NCBI RefSeq assembly: GCF_042847215.1
Contig: NZ_AP031500.1
Location: 3,534,001-3,598,000, forward strand
Direction of reading: 5' to 3'
Source: Gilvimarinus japonicus
GTDB taxonomy: Bacteria; Pseudomonadota; Gammaproteobacteria; Pseudomonadales; Cellvibrionaceae
DNA length: 64,000 nucleotides
This document shows positions 1 through 9,590 of the stretch, piece by piece. Position numbers and translations under genes: made by a program. The notes under the pieces were generated by a model. It saw only the letters and a program-made list of their open reading frames with translations, had not been told where the DNA came from and did not search any database. Positions within the stretch are counted from its first letter, which is position 1. Each line of letters starts with the position of its first letter.

Positions 1-321
1 CAGCACCGGGATGGTCAATAAAAACCGACTTGGCTCCTCAAACGAGCTACTCGGTAAATGGTGGTAGGCGCTAATCGATGCTGACACCACCAGATAAAAA
101 AGTAACGTGGCAATCAGCAACCAGTCCGAGCGCTCTAAACGCAGGTGTGGGCGCTTAATTAACAAAATCGGAAAACTACACAGACTCAACAGCGCCGGCG
201 CGTAGGAGTAACCTGAGGGGATAGCGAGGCATAAAGCCACCGCCGCCGCTACTGTGTACGAGGCATAGCGACACAGCGGGGTAAAAGGCGTAACGAAATC
301 AGCGGCGATTGTCGGTTTCAT
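1..321 (-). CDS. O-antigen ligase-like membrane protein (N-terminal part)
   Basis: An open frame starts with ATG at 321 and runs off the left edge of the window, giving 107 residues with no stop. The sequence has a short polar N-terminus, then hydrophobic segments at about residues 20-55 and 65-82, as in a polytopic membrane protein. O-antigen ligase (WaaL family) proteins start this way, and the gene follows waaF on the same strand about 200 bp downstream, which fits a lipopolysaccharide core locus. WaaL-type enzymes join O-antigen to the lipid A-core in the periplasm. The catalytic periplasmic loop lies outside the window, so the call rests on topology and neighbourhood; another polytopic polymerase is possible. 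Confidence 0.5.
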   Translation of the reverse strand, partial: MKPTIAADFVTPFTPLCRYASYTVAAAVALCLAIPSGYSYAPALLSLCSFPILLIKRPHLRLERSDWLLIATLLFYLVVSASISAYHHLPSSSFEEPSRFLLTIPVL

Positions 322-518
322 CAATAAATCTTACCTACACCTTTGCATTCATGCTTGTTATTGCACTCAATGCCGTAGCGGCCGGAACATCTGTAGTGAC
401 GATAGATAGTGCCGGTCTCCGCGATATCGTTTCGCTGCGACCAGCGCCGGCGTATTGAAGCATAAAACTCAACAGCCTGATACCGAACGAGTCTGCCAAG
501 CTGTGAAAAACTGTAACA

Positions 519-1574
519 TCACGGACCAATGGCGCCATCGGTCAAGCCCGCTAAAGCCGTTAATACCCGCGCTGGCTCAAGCTCGCGCAGGCAGCGCAAA
601 TGTTCCAGCGGGCACTCGCGCTTAAAGCACGGCTGACACTCCAGCGATTGCGATACAACCGCAACACGATCACTTAACGGAGGCGTGAAATCGGCGGATG
701 TCGAGCCGTAAACGGCCACCAGCGGGCGCCCTAGTGCGGCGGCTATGTGCATCAAGCCCGAATCGTTGCTAACCACTGCGGCGGCGGCGGCCATAAGATC
801 AATGGCGTCAGCCAAACTGGTACGCCCTGCCAACGAATAACAAGCCTTGCGATCGCGCTCGGGGACTTCAGCAATAATAGCCTCGGCCACCGCTCGGTCT
901 TTTTCTGAGCCAAATAGCCACACCTGCCAGCCGGCATCGATAGCGCGCGCCGCCACAGTCGCATAATGCTCGGCGGGCCACTGTTTAGCCGGGCCAAACT
1001 CGGCACCCGGGCACAGCGCCAACACCGGCCGCTCGAGTGTTAATTGATATTGCTCACCCAATGCCGGTAGCGCTTCGGGCTCTACGTGTAGCTCGGGGCG
1101 CGGCAAAGCCTTTGGCAGTGGCGCGCCCGGCGCAAATGCCAAAGCGGCAAAACGCTCAACCATTAACGGATAGCGCTTGGGGTCGAGTTTGCGGATATCA
1201 TTGATCAAGCCAAAGCGCATCTCGCCGCGCCAACCAATACGTGTTTCGATACCAGCAAAGACGGGGATTAAGGCTGACTTAAGAGAGTTAGGTAAAATAT
1301 AAGCGCGGCTATAGCCGCGCTTTGCAAGCGCACGGCCAAGCCGATAGCGTTCGCCCAGCAACAACTGACCGTGCCCCAGAGGCATATCAATACTGGCGGC
1401 CACTTCGGGCATGCGCTCGGTTAGCGGCCGGCTCCAGGCCGGTGCCAACACATCGATCTCACTGCCTGGATGCGCTTGGCGCAGCAGCTTAAATAAACTT
1501 TGCGCCATCACCATATCGCCGACCCACGAGGGGCCGACAATCAGGGTACGTCGAGCCGAGCTGGAGTTACTCAC
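519..1574 (-). CDS. waaF: Lipopolysaccharide heptosyltransferase II
   Basis: Transfers the second L-glycero-D-manno-heptose to the inner core of lipopolysaccharide at the cytoplasmic face of the inner membrane. The N-terminus carries the family motif GPSWVGDMVMAQ, the middle has CPGAEFGPAKQWP and the C-terminal half has SNDSGLMHIAAALG, all typical of GT9 enzymes of the WaaF branch. The 351 residues match the usual length. The frame is open up to a TTG at 1607, but that start would overlap ilvE; I prefer GTG at 1574, eight bases after the ilvE stop, which starts the protein just before the conserved strand. It follows ilvE and glnE, the order known from Pseudomonas. Confidence 0.92.
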   Translation of the reverse strand: MSNSSSARRTLIVGPSWVGDMVMAQSLFKLLRQAHPGSEIDVLAPAWSRPLTERMPEVAASIDMPLGHGQLLLGERYRLGRALAKRGYSRAYILPNSLKSALIPVFAGIETRIGWRGEMRFGLINDIRKLDPKRYPLMVERFAALAFAPGAPLPKALPRPELHVEPEALPALGEQYQLTLERPVLALCPGAEFGPAKQWPAEHYATVAARAIDAGWQVWLFGSEKDRAVAEAIIAEVPERDRKACYSLAGRTSLADAIDLMAAAAAVVSNDSGLMHIAAALGRPLVAVYGSTSADFTPPLSDRVAVVSQSLECQPCFKRECPLEHLRCLRELEPARVLTALAGLTDGAIGP

Positions 1575-1582
1575 AAAGATAA

Positions 1583-2512
1583 TTAACCGGCAATGGGGGC
1601 CAGCCAACCTTTGTGTTGTGCCAAGCGGCCTTTAACGGCATCAAAATATAAGCCTTGCAACTCGGTCGTCATCGGTCCGCGCTTGCCTTCGCCAATCATA
1701 CGGCCATCCAGCTCGCGAATCGGCAACACCTCGGCCGCAGTACCGGTAAAGAAGACCTCATCGGCAATATAAACTTCGTCGCGGGTGATGCGTTTTTCGC
1801 GCACTTCATAACCGCACTCAGCGGCTAGGGCAAAAATTGTGTTGCGCGTAATGCCGTCGAGGCACGATGTCAGCTCAGGCGTATAGATAATTTTGTCGCG
1901 AATCACAAACACGTTCTCGCCACTGCCCTCGGCCACATACCCTTCGTTATCGAGCAGCAGTGCTTCTTCGCAGCCGCTGTCGAGCGCCTCTTGCAGCGCC
2001 AACAACGAGTTGATGTAGTGGCCGTTAGCCTTTGCCTTACACATGGAGATGTTCACATGGTGACGCGTATAGCTTGAGGTACGAACTTTAATGCCCAGAT
2101 CCCGAGCCTCAGGGGACATATACGAGGGCCAATTCCAGGCGGCCACCATGACATGTACTTTCAGGTTGTCGGCACGCAAGCCCATGCCTTCGGAGCCGTA
2201 AAAAGCCATCGGCCGCAAGTAGCTCTCTTGCAGGTTATTTTCACGCACCACAAGCTTTTGCGCTTCGTTAAGCTGCGCTTTATCAAACGGCAATTTCATA
2301 CGCATAATATGCGCCGAGCGGAACAACCGGTCGGTATGCTCTTGCAAGCGGAAAATACAAGTGCCGTCTTCGGCAGTTTCGTAAGCACGAACCCCTTCAA
2401 ACACACCCATGCCGTAGTGCAAGGTGTGGGTCAGTACGTGTACCCGCGCATCGCGCCAAGGTACCAGTTCGCCATCCAGCCAGATAACGCCGTCGCGATC
2501 GGCAAATGACAT
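1583..2512 (-). CDS. ilvE: Branched-chain amino acid aminotransferase
   Basis: Catalyses the last, PLP-dependent transamination in isoleucine, leucine and valine synthesis, and the first step of their breakdown. A fold-type IV aminotransferase of 309 residues: the PLP lysine lies in the AKANGHYINS segment and the cofactor-binding SGENVFVI segment follows. The start is set at ATG 2512, preceded by AGGAG at good spacing; an upstream in-frame TTG at 2518 lies within the ribosome-binding site. It sits between glnE and waaF on the same strand. The pathway partner ilvD is 10 kb away on the other strand. Confidence 0.95.
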   Translation of the reverse strand: MSFADRDGVIWLDGELVPWRDARVHVLTHTLHYGMGVFEGVRAYETAEDGTCIFRLQEHTDRLFRSAHIMRMKLPFDKAQLNEAQKLVVRENNLQESYLRPMAFYGSEGMGLRADNLKVHVMVAAWNWPSYMSPEARDLGIKVRTSSYTRHHVNISMCKAKANGHYINSLLALQEALDSGCEEALLLDNEGYVAEGSGENVFVIRDKIIYTPELTSCLDGITRNTIFALAAECGYEVREKRITRDEVYIADEVFFTGTAAEVLPIRELDGRMIGEGKRGPMTTELQGLYFDAVKGRLAQHKGWLAPIAG

Positions 2513-2572
2513 AGCCAACTCCTAAAAAATTTACAAAATATAAGGGAAGGGCGCGATGCCCCCAACGAGCGG

Positions 2573-5521
2573 TTAGGCTTGATCCGGGCTCAGCATTAGT
2601 TGCTGCCACAAATCACTTACTTGCTGACGCTCGGCGGTGAATTCATCTGCGCCTTGCAGTACCGCCTCCTGGCGCTGTAACGCAAGGCGGTGTCCGGTGG
2701 ACCGATAAGCCTTGTAGGCTTCAATCAGTTGGGCGACTGTTTCAGCGGTCATCAGACCGACCTGCTCCAGTGTCTCCAGTATACGGATGTTGTCCGTGTA
2801 CTGGGTAAGCTTGGGCGCTTTTTGGGCCCACGCCAAAACCGCATATTGAACCATAAATTCAATATCGACGATACCTCCAGCATCCTGCTTCAGGTGAAAT
2901 AGTTGCTCCTTTTTATTTGAGGAGCCAAGATGCGCACGCATTTTCTCGCGCATCTCAATCACATCGTGGCGCAACGTCGGCTCATCGCGCCCGCGGGTGA
3001 GAACCGCTTCACGCACTTTTTCAAAGCGCCCGGCCAATGCCGGATCACCGGCAACCGGTCTGGCTCGCACAGCCGCCTGGTGCTCCCAGGTCCAAGCTTC
3101 GGTAAATTGGTATTTCTCATAGGCCGCCAGCGACGTCACTAGCATGCCGGAATTGCCGGATGGCCGCAGACGCATATCCACCTCGTACAACTTACCCGAC
3201 GGCATTTGAGTGGTGATGATGTGAATAATGCGCTGACACAAACGCGTATAAAACGTTTGGTTATCCACCGATTTTTCGCCATCGGTGCTACCCTGAGTGT
3301 CGGTGTCATGGATAAACACCAGATCTAAATCCGAGCCGTGGCCCAGCTCGATGCCGCCAAGCTTGCCGTAACCGACAATAATTAGGTTGGGTTCACGCTC
3401 TTCTGAGCCGTCTTTGCGGCAAGGGAAGCCGTACCGGGCGACCATATTTTCCCACGCCAGCGCTAATACGTGCTCTAAAATCACCTCGGCAATATAGGTG
3501 AGGTAATCGCTCACTTTCATCAAGGGCAAAGCACCGGTAACCTCACTGGCGGCAACACGTAGCGCGTGGGCCGAGCGAAAATAGCGCAGCGACTCCATGT
3601 GACCCTCAAGGTCATCCCAGCTCATGCGTAACACTTCGCGCCGCATTTCATCGCGCAGCTCATCTTTACCCGGGGGGGCATAAAGACTTTCAGGGGTGAG
3701 CAGCTCGTCCAGCAAAATGGGGTGTGCAGCAAGCTCATCGGCAATCCAAGGGCTGGCCGCACTCAAACGCACCAACTGCTGCATGGCGGTAGGGTTTTCA
3801 ACCAGCAACACCAAGTAAGCGCTGCGCCGCGCCACGGCCTCAACAAACGGCAACACCCGCTTCAAGCCTTCGGCGGCTTCGATTTCAGGGGCCTGATCCA
3901 ACGCGTGCAGTAAACGCGGCATAAAGGCGTCCAATCGGGTGCGGCTGGATGCCTGCATCGACAGCACCGGACGACTTTGGCGCAAATCGTCCAGCAAAGC
4001 GAGCACGCGCTCGGCGTTAACCCAGTTCGCCACCGTTAACACCTCTAGTGCTTGCTGATCAGAGTCTGATACCTCCCATACGCTAAACCACGCATCCAAC
4101 GATTCGCTGTCCACGTCGTGCTCGGCATCAGGGTCGGCAATCACCTCCTGAAACTCTCGATTAACCAGCGCGCGATGCCCCTCCAGGGCGGCGGTAAAGC
4201 TCTCCCAATCGGAATACCCCATCACCACCGCCACGCGCAAACGATCAAGCTCATCTATCGGTAGCGATTGCGTCTGACGATCTTGGTAGCCCTGAATTCC
4301 GTGCTCGGTATTGCGCAAAAACACATAGGCCTCAAGTAGCCCGGTGCCGCTGCCCTCTGGTAAATACTTTTCCTGCTCTAACAGGGGCAACAATTTGCAC
4401 ACCTGACGCTCGCGCAACGCCAAATCGCGCCCACCGCGAATCAACTGAAACAACTGCACCACAAACTCGATTTCGCGGATACCACCAACGCCAAGTTTGA
4501 CGTCCAAGTCCATGCCTTTGCGTTGCACCTGACGGTTAATCAGCCCTTTCATGGCGCGCAAGGACTCAATCACACTAAAGTCGACGTATTGGCGATAGGT
4601 AAAGGGCGCCAGTAACTGCATTAACTCAGCGCAGGCACTCTCGCCCCCGGTCACCCAGGCCACGGGCCGCGCCTTGATCATGGCGTAGCGCTCCCAATCG
4701 CGCCCCTGCGACTGATAGTAGCTTTCCATGGCGTCAAAGTTTTGCACCAGTGCCCCGCTTTGCCCGTGCGGCCGTAAACGCATATCGACGCGAAACACAA
4801 AACCATCGGCGCTGTTAGTATCTAAACTCTGAATCAGCTTTTGCCCCAACCGGACGAAAAACTCTTGGTTGCTTAAGGTTTTTTTCTCGCCGTTAGTCTC
4901 GCCCGCCTCGGGGTAGGAAAAAATCAAATCGATATCGGAGGAAACGTTTAGCTCGCACGCGCCCAGCTTGCCCATACCCAACACCACCAACGGCTGCACG
5001 GCGCCGGATTCCTGCCCGACGGGCTCGCCAAAGCGCTCAGTCAAGGCGCTGTAGTGCCAATTAAGGGCCCCATGGATCATCGTATCGGCCAGTGCCGACA
5101 ACTCGGCCGTGGTTTCCGTCATACTCGCCGCGCGGGTAAAGTCACGCCAGATAATACGCACCATGGCGCGATTGCGCTCCAACCGTAGCGTCCGGTCTAA
5201 CTCTGGCTGATCAGCGCAGGCGGCAAGCCGGCCCGACAGTGCCTGGATATCGTCTGAGGTCTGCGGGCGAAATAAACCATCACTCACCAAAGCGATCAAA
5301 TGGGCGGGGTTCACGCTTAGGGTTTTCGTCACAAACTCACTGCACGCCAGCACGTAACGCAGCTGTGCCATAAACTCGCTAGCATCGGGCGCACCTTGTA
5401 TACCATCAATCAGAGCCGCCGGCTCACTAACGCTTTCGCGAACAAGCGCGTTTTGCAGGCTTTCTAGACAGTTATCGGCACTGCTTGATAGCGGCGCGGG
5501 TAGCTTCCAACGGTCGGTCAT
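2573..5521 (-). CDS. glnE: Bifunctional glutamine synthetase adenylyltransferase/deadenylase
   Basis: Adds and removes AMP on glutamine synthetase in answer to PII state and glutamine, so it sets nitrogen assimilation. At 982 residues it has the full tandem layout. There are two nucleotidyltransferase domains with the metal-binding pattern SSDIDLIFS in the N-terminal half (about residue 195) and GSDLDLVFIHD in the C-terminal half (about residue 730). Each is followed by a helical GlnD-PII-uridylyltransferase-like domain (GGIREIEF and GGIVDIEF). ATG 5521 has AGGAG upstream. The next gene, ilvE, follows after 60 bp. No frameshift or missing motif is visible. Confidence 0.97.
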   Translation of the reverse strand: MTDRWKLPAPLSSSADNCLESLQNALVRESVSEPAALIDGIQGAPDASEFMAQLRYVLACSEFVTKTLSVNPAHLIALVSDGLFRPQTSDDIQALSGRLAACADQPELDRTLRLERNRAMVRIIWRDFTRAASMTETTAELSALADTMIHGALNWHYSALTERFGEPVGQESGAVQPLVVLGMGKLGACELNVSSDIDLIFSYPEAGETNGEKKTLSNQEFFVRLGQKLIQSLDTNSADGFVFRVDMRLRPHGQSGALVQNFDAMESYYQSQGRDWERYAMIKARPVAWVTGGESACAELMQLLAPFTYRQYVDFSVIESLRAMKGLINRQVQRKGMDLDVKLGVGGIREIEFVVQLFQLIRGGRDLALRERQVCKLLPLLEQEKYLPEGSGTGLLEAYVFLRNTEHGIQGYQDRQTQSLPIDELDRLRVAVVMGYSDWESFTAALEGHRALVNREFQEVIADPDAEHDVDSESLDAWFSVWEVSDSDQQALEVLTVANWVNAERVLALLDDLRQSRPVLSMQASSRTRLDAFMPRLLHALDQAPEIEAAEGLKRVLPFVEAVARRSAYLVLLVENPTAMQQLVRLSAASPWIADELAAHPILLDELLTPESLYAPPGKDELRDEMRREVLRMSWDDLEGHMESLRYFRSAHALRVAASEVTGALPLMKVSDYLTYIAEVILEHVLALAWENMVARYGFPCRKDGSEEREPNLIIVGYGKLGGIELGHGSDLDLVFIHDTDTQGSTDGEKSVDNQTFYTRLCQRIIHIITTQMPSGKLYEVDMRLRPSGNSGMLVTSLAAYEKYQFTEAWTWEHQAAVRARPVAGDPALAGRFEKVREAVLTRGRDEPTLRHDVIEMREKMRAHLGSSNKKEQLFHLKQDAGGIVDIEFMVQYAVLAWAQKAPKLTQYTDNIRILETLEQVGLMTAETVAQLIEAYKAYRSTGHRLALQRQEAVLQGADEFTAERQQVSDLWQQLMLSPDQA

Positions 5522-5543
5522 AGTTACTCCTAAGATCTGCGCG

Positions 5544-7307
5544 TTATTGCGGTGGGGCGACGCGCAGTACTTCTTCTAAAGTGGTGAGGCCGGCGGCAAT
5601 TTTTTGCGCGCCGGATAACCGCAGCGTGCGCATCCCCTCACGCATAGCTTGCTTGCGCAGCGCCTGCAGATCGCAACCTTCGGTGATTAACTGTTTTAGG
5701 CTATCGGATAGCACTAGGATTTCAAAAATCCCCTGCCGTCCCAAGTAGCCGGTATTACGGCATTCAAGGCAGCCCACGGGGCGGTACACCAGCTCTGGCA
5801 TGTTAACTTTCCAGGGCATCACCAATGCGCCCCACTCTTCACGGGCGATACTGCCGGGCTCTTTGCAGTGCGGGCACAGGGTACGCACCAGCCGCTGGGC
5901 CATCACCCCTAATAAAGTGGCATTAATAAGGTACGCCGGCACGCCCAAATCCAGAAGCCGGGCAATGGTTGCAGGAGCATCGTTGGTGTGCAAGGTAGAC
6001 AGAACCAAATGCCCGGTAAGCGCCGCCTGCACCGCCATTTGCGATGTTTCCAAATCGCGCATCTCGCCCACCATAATAATGTCCGGGTCCTGGCGCATTA
6101 GGGTGCGAATGCCGGCGGCAAAATTGAGGTCGATTTTGTGATGAACCTGAGTCTGGTTAAAGCTCTCTTCCACCATCTCGATGGGGTCTTCGATGGTGCT
6201 GACATTCACCTCGCTGGTGGCCAATTTACGCAACGATGAATACAGCGTGGTGGTTTTACCCGAGCCGGTGGGGCCGGTTACCAGCACAATACCGTTGGGC
6301 TTGTTGGTCATGCCCTCCCAGCGCGCAAAGTCTTCGCCCACCAGGCCTAAATCGTGGAAGCTTCTCAGCAGTACCTCTGGGTCAAAAATCCGCATCACAA
6401 GCTTTTCGCCAAATGCGGTGGGCAGAGTAGATAACCGCAACTCTACCTCGCTGTCGTCACTGCGGCGGGTTTTGATGCGGCCATCCTGAGGCTTGCGCTT
6501 CTCGGCGATGTTCATGCGGCCCAAGACTTTAAAACGGCTAACCACGGCCATGGCCACCGAGGCGGGCAGCTCGTAAACATCGTGTAACACGCCATCAATC
6601 CGAAACCGGATGCGCGCCACCTCACGGCGTGGCTCGATATGAATATCACTGGCGCGCTGATCGTAAGCATATTGTAACAACCAATCGACAATATTAACGA
6701 TGTGCTTATCGTCAGCGTCTGGGTCGCCTAAGGTTTTCAGCTCAACCAGTTGCTCAAAGTTAGTGGCCCCAGAGGCACCTGGGCCACCGCTGGCACCGGA
6801 AACCGAGCGCGCCAAAGTATAAAACTCTATACTGAAGCGATCGATATCGGCCGGATTGGCGAATACCCGCCGCACCCGACGACGCGCGACATGCTCCACT
6901 TGTGGCTCCCAACCGGCCACAAAGGGCTGCGCACAGGCGATCACCACCTCGTCGGGGGTCACATCAACGCACAAAATATTGTGGCGTTTGGCAAAGGCAT
7001 AAGAGACCACTGAGGTCACTTGGGAGACATCAATTTTGAGCGGATCGATATGCACCACCGGTAAATTGGCGCGCTCGGCCAACCAGTGGGTTAAGGTTTC
7101 ACTGTCGAGCAGTTTTCCCGGCCGGCTCAGATCTTCAACCGTCTGGCTGGCAATGTACGCTAACGGATGCATGGCGGCTTGCTGGCGATTGCGGTTAGCG
7201 CCCTGTAGCAAATTGGCGTCTTCTTGGCTCATTCGCCCAGCATTCACCAAGTCGTTCAGCAGCGAGCGCAAATCCAGCACCCGGTCAGTCGCTACCTTTT
7301 GCGTCAT
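5544..7307 (-). CDS. GspE/PilB-family secretion ATPase, solitary
   Basis: A hexameric type II secretion/type IV pilus assembly ATPase. An N-terminal GspE_N-like domain spans about residues 60-160. It is followed by the ATPase core with Walker A GPTGSGKTTTLYSS, an aspartate/Walker B region (RQDPDIIMVGEMRD), the His box (TGHLVLSTLHTND) and a tetracysteine zinc site (CPHC and CLEC). The 587 residues are normal. No pilin, secretin or inner-membrane platform gene lies nearby, so which machine it powers is not shown. It lies just upstream of glnE (22 bp gap) and may be cotranscribed with it. ATG 7307 follows GGAG. It could be a T2SS GspE, an MSHA-type or a PilB paralogue. Confidence 0.85.
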   Translation of the reverse strand: MTQKVATDRVLDLRSLLNDLVNAGRMSQEDANLLQGANRNRQQAAMHPLAYIASQTVEDLSRPGKLLDSETLTHWLAERANLPVVHIDPLKIDVSQVTSVVSYAFAKRHNILCVDVTPDEVVIACAQPFVAGWEPQVEHVARRRVRRVFANPADIDRFSIEFYTLARSVSGASGGPGASGATNFEQLVELKTLGDPDADDKHIVNIVDWLLQYAYDQRASDIHIEPRREVARIRFRIDGVLHDVYELPASVAMAVVSRFKVLGRMNIAEKRKPQDGRIKTRRSDDSEVELRLSTLPTAFGEKLVMRIFDPEVLLRSFHDLGLVGEDFARWEGMTNKPNGIVLVTGPTGSGKTTTLYSSLRKLATSEVNVSTIEDPIEMVEESFNQTQVHHKIDLNFAAGIRTLMRQDPDIIMVGEMRDLETSQMAVQAALTGHLVLSTLHTNDAPATIARLLDLGVPAYLINATLLGVMAQRLVRTLCPHCKEPGSIAREEWGALVMPWKVNMPELVYRPVGCLECRNTGYLGRQGIFEILVLSDSLKQLITEGCDLQALRKQAMREGMRTLRLSGAQKIAAGLTTLEEVLRVAPPQ

Positions 7308-7411
7308 ACCTTACTCCGTCAACCTTCATGTCAGCAGCGATTGTAGCGTGCATCGACAGCGGCCGTCACGGCGGCTTACAGCACTCTTTGATCACAAATA
7401 TGCCCTAACGG

Positions 7412-7440
7412 GTGACCTGACGCACAGATATTTTTATACT
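7412..7440 (+). promoter_or_regulatory. Predicted sigma-70 promoter for the DUF47-PiT pair
   Basis: GTGACC at 7412-7417 and TATACT at 7435-7440 are separated by exactly 17 bp and lie about 30 bp before the DUF47 start. Each hexamer matches the consensus at four or five of six positions. No Pho box could be made out by eye. Confidence 0.45.
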
Positions 7441-7471
7441 GCCCGCTTATTTTGTACAAGGAATACACTCT

Positions 7472-8152
7472 ATGCCCCTTGGTAACCCCTTTTCCAACAT
7501 GTTTGGACGCTCGCCCATCAAGCCTATGCAGGAGCATATGGCCGTTGCCGTTAACGCCTCAAGTAAGCTGGTAAGCTTTTTTGAAGCCGTCATCAGTGAT
7601 GACTGGGAGCAGGCTCACGCCACCCAGCAAGCCATCGTCGAGCTTGAACATCAAGCGGATGACATGAAAAAGCAATTGCGCCTGCACCTGCCCAAAAGCT
7701 TGTTTTTACCGGTGCCGCGTACCGACTTGCTCGAGCTGCTGAGCATGCAAGATCGCATCGCCAATAAAGCGCAAGACATTGCCGGCATCATGCTCGGCCG
7801 CAAAATGCGTATCCCTGCCTCATTGCAACAGTTGTTTATCGACTTTGTTCAGTCCGGTCAGCGCACCGCCGAGCAAGCACTCACCGCGATTAACGAGCTG
7901 GACGAGCTGCTTGAAACCGGCTTTAGCGGGCGTGAACTGACGCTGGTAGAGGACATGATTGAAAAGCTCGATCAGTACGAGCGCCAAAACGATGCCTTGC
8001 AAGTCGAGATTCGCTCCGCGCTCTTTAAACTCGAATCTGAGTGGCCGCCTGTCGATGTCATGTTTCTGTATCAAGTCATCGACTGGATTGGCGATTTGGC
8101 CGACCGCTCCCAAGCCGTTGGCAGCCGCCTGCACCTGTTGCTCGCGCGCTGA
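7472..8152 (+). CDS. DUF47/TIGR00153 PhoU-like phosphate transport regulator
   Basis: A 226-residue, mostly helical cytoplasmic protein of the PhoU-like DUF47 family (TIGR00153). It starts with the family's GNPFSNMFGRSPIKPMQEHM segment, and long amphipathic helices with acidic, metal-binding-type residues follow (ELEHQADDMK and QDRIANKAQDIAG). These proteins are almost always encoded just before a PiT phosphate transporter and are thought to modulate it. Here pit starts 55 bp downstream on the same strand, which fits. ATG 7472 is supported by AAGGAA upstream. The exact mechanism of this family is not settled. Confidence 0.9.
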   Translation: MPLGNPFSNMFGRSPIKPMQEHMAVAVNASSKLVSFFEAVISDDWEQAHATQQAIVELEHQADDMKKQLRLHLPKSLFLPVPRTDLLELLSMQDRIANKAQDIAGIMLGRKMRIPASLQQLFIDFVQSGQRTAEQALTAINELDELLETGFSGRELTLVEDMIEKLDQYERQNDALQVEIRSALFKLESEWPPVDVMFLYQVIDWIGDLADRSQAVGSRLHLLLAR

Positions 8153-8207
8153 TATGCGGCGGTACGCCGCCTGAATTTGCACCAATAATACTACTGGGGA
8201 TACACAC

Positions 8208-9482
8208 ATGACCGTTATTGCAGAATACGGCCAGATTCTTTTAATACTCGCCTGCGTATTTGGGCTGTTTATGGCCTGGGGGGTTGGCGCCAACGATGTG
8301 GCTAATGCCATGGGCACATCGGTAGGCTCCAAAGCGCTGACTATTAAGCAGGCGATTATTATCGCCATGATCTTTGAGTTTTTGGGGGCTTACCTCGCCG
8401 GTGGCGCCGTCACCTCGACCATCCGCAAAGGCATTGTCGATCCGGCGGTTATGTCCGGCTCGCCTGAGCTGCTGGTCTACGGCATGTTATCGGCACTCTT
8501 AGCCGCGGGCACTTGGCTGCTTATTGCCAGCATCTTGGGCTGGCCAGTTTCCACCACCCACTCGATCGTCGGCGCTATCGTCGGGTTTGCCGCAGTGGGC
8601 ATTTCGGTAGAGGCCGTGGCCTGGAGCAAAGTGCTGTCTATCGTCGCCAGCTGGGTGGTTTCGCCAATGCTCGCGGGGACCATGGCCTTTTGGATATTCC
8701 GCTCCGTACAGCGGCTTATACTCAACACTGAAGATCCGTTCTCGTCCGCCCAGCGTTACATCCCATTTTACATGTTCGCCGTGGGTTTTTTGATCGCCAT
8801 GGTGACCATTCTTAAGGGCCTCAAGCATGTCTTTAAAGACTCCGGATTTACCTTAAGCTTTCTCGAGAGCGCCGGCATCGCAACTATCCTGGGTTTAATC
8901 GTAGCGGGCGTTGGGGTGTATTTTTTACGTCGCATCAAGCGCGACAAGGCGAACGAATCGGGCAACCGTTTTGCCAGCGTTGAACGCCTGTTTGCTATCC
9001 TAATGGTCTTTACCGCGTGCGCCATGGCGTTTGCCCACGGCTCTAACGATGTAGCCAATGCGGTTGGTCCGCTGGCGGCCATTATTAACGTAATCAAAAC
9101 TGGCAGTGTCACCGTCAAATCAGCCATGCCCAGCTGGGTTCTGCTTATCGGCGGGGTAGGTATCGTCATTGGCCTTGCGACTTACGGGTTTAAAGTGATG
9201 GCCACCATTGGCAAAAAAATCACCGAGCTTACCCCGAGCCGCGGTTTTGCCGCCGAGCTTGCTGCGGCGGCCACTGTGGTGCTCGCTTCAGGTACCGGTC
9301 TGCCTATCTCAACCACCCATACGCTTGTGGGTGCGGTGTTAGGGGTCGGCATGGCGCGCGGCATTGGGGCACTTAACCTGCGGGTGGTTGGCTCTATTTT
9401 TATGTCCTGGATCGTCACCTTGCCTGCGGGCGCCGGCCTGGCCATTTTGTTCTTCTTTATGTTTAAAGGTATGTTTGGTTAA
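8208..9482 (+). CDS. pit: Low-affinity inorganic phosphate transporter, PiT family
   Basis: An inner-membrane symporter that takes up phosphate (usually as a metal-phosphate complex) with protons. The protein has 424 residues and about ten membrane segments. The two inverted family signatures are clear: GANDVANAMGTSVGSKALT near the N-terminus and AHGSNDVANAVGPLAA in the second half, each with its GTGLPISTTHT-like partner motif. It follows the DUF47 regulator with a GGGGAT ribosome-binding site before ATG 8208. A strong hairpin ends the unit 30 bp after the stop. Confidence 0.95.
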   Translation: MTVIAEYGQILLILACVFGLFMAWGVGANDVANAMGTSVGSKALTIKQAIIIAMIFEFLGAYLAGGAVTSTIRKGIVDPAVMSGSPELLVYGMLSALLAAGTWLLIASILGWPVSTTHSIVGAIVGFAAVGISVEAVAWSKVLSIVASWVVSPMLAGTMAFWIFRSVQRLILNTEDPFSSAQRYIPFYMFAVGFLIAMVTILKGLKHVFKDSGFTLSFLESAGIATILGLIVAGVGVYFLRRIKRDKANESGNRFASVERLFAILMVFTACAMAFAHGSNDVANAVGPLAAIINVIKTGSVTVKSAMPSWVLLIGGVGIVIGLATYGFKVMATIGKKITELTPSRGFAAELAAAATVVLASGTGLPISTTHTLVGAVLGVGMARGIGALNLRVVGSIFMSWIVTLPAGAGLAILFFFMFKGMFG

Positions 9483-9512
9483 CCGCCTCAAGCGTCTCCC
9501 AAGATCACCGCC

Positions 9513-9536
9513 AAGAGCCCGCCCATGCGGGCTCTT
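9513..9536 (+). terminator. Hairpin terminator after pit
   Basis: A perfect 10-bp stem (AAGAGCCCGC at 9513-9522 with GCGGGCTCTT at 9527-9536) and a 4-base loop lie 31 bp after the pit stop. The tail is only weakly T-rich, so termination may be partial. Confidence 0.65.
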
Positions 9537-9590
9537 CTGCGTTTGCCCTAGCTGTATTACACTCTCGGCTCACCCTCTGAGAGCCCGAGT

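Noticed and set aside
335..538. 67-codon minus-strand open frame after waaF
   Set aside because: It overlaps the end of waaF, has no ribosome site and no protein-like pattern; treated as a chance frame.
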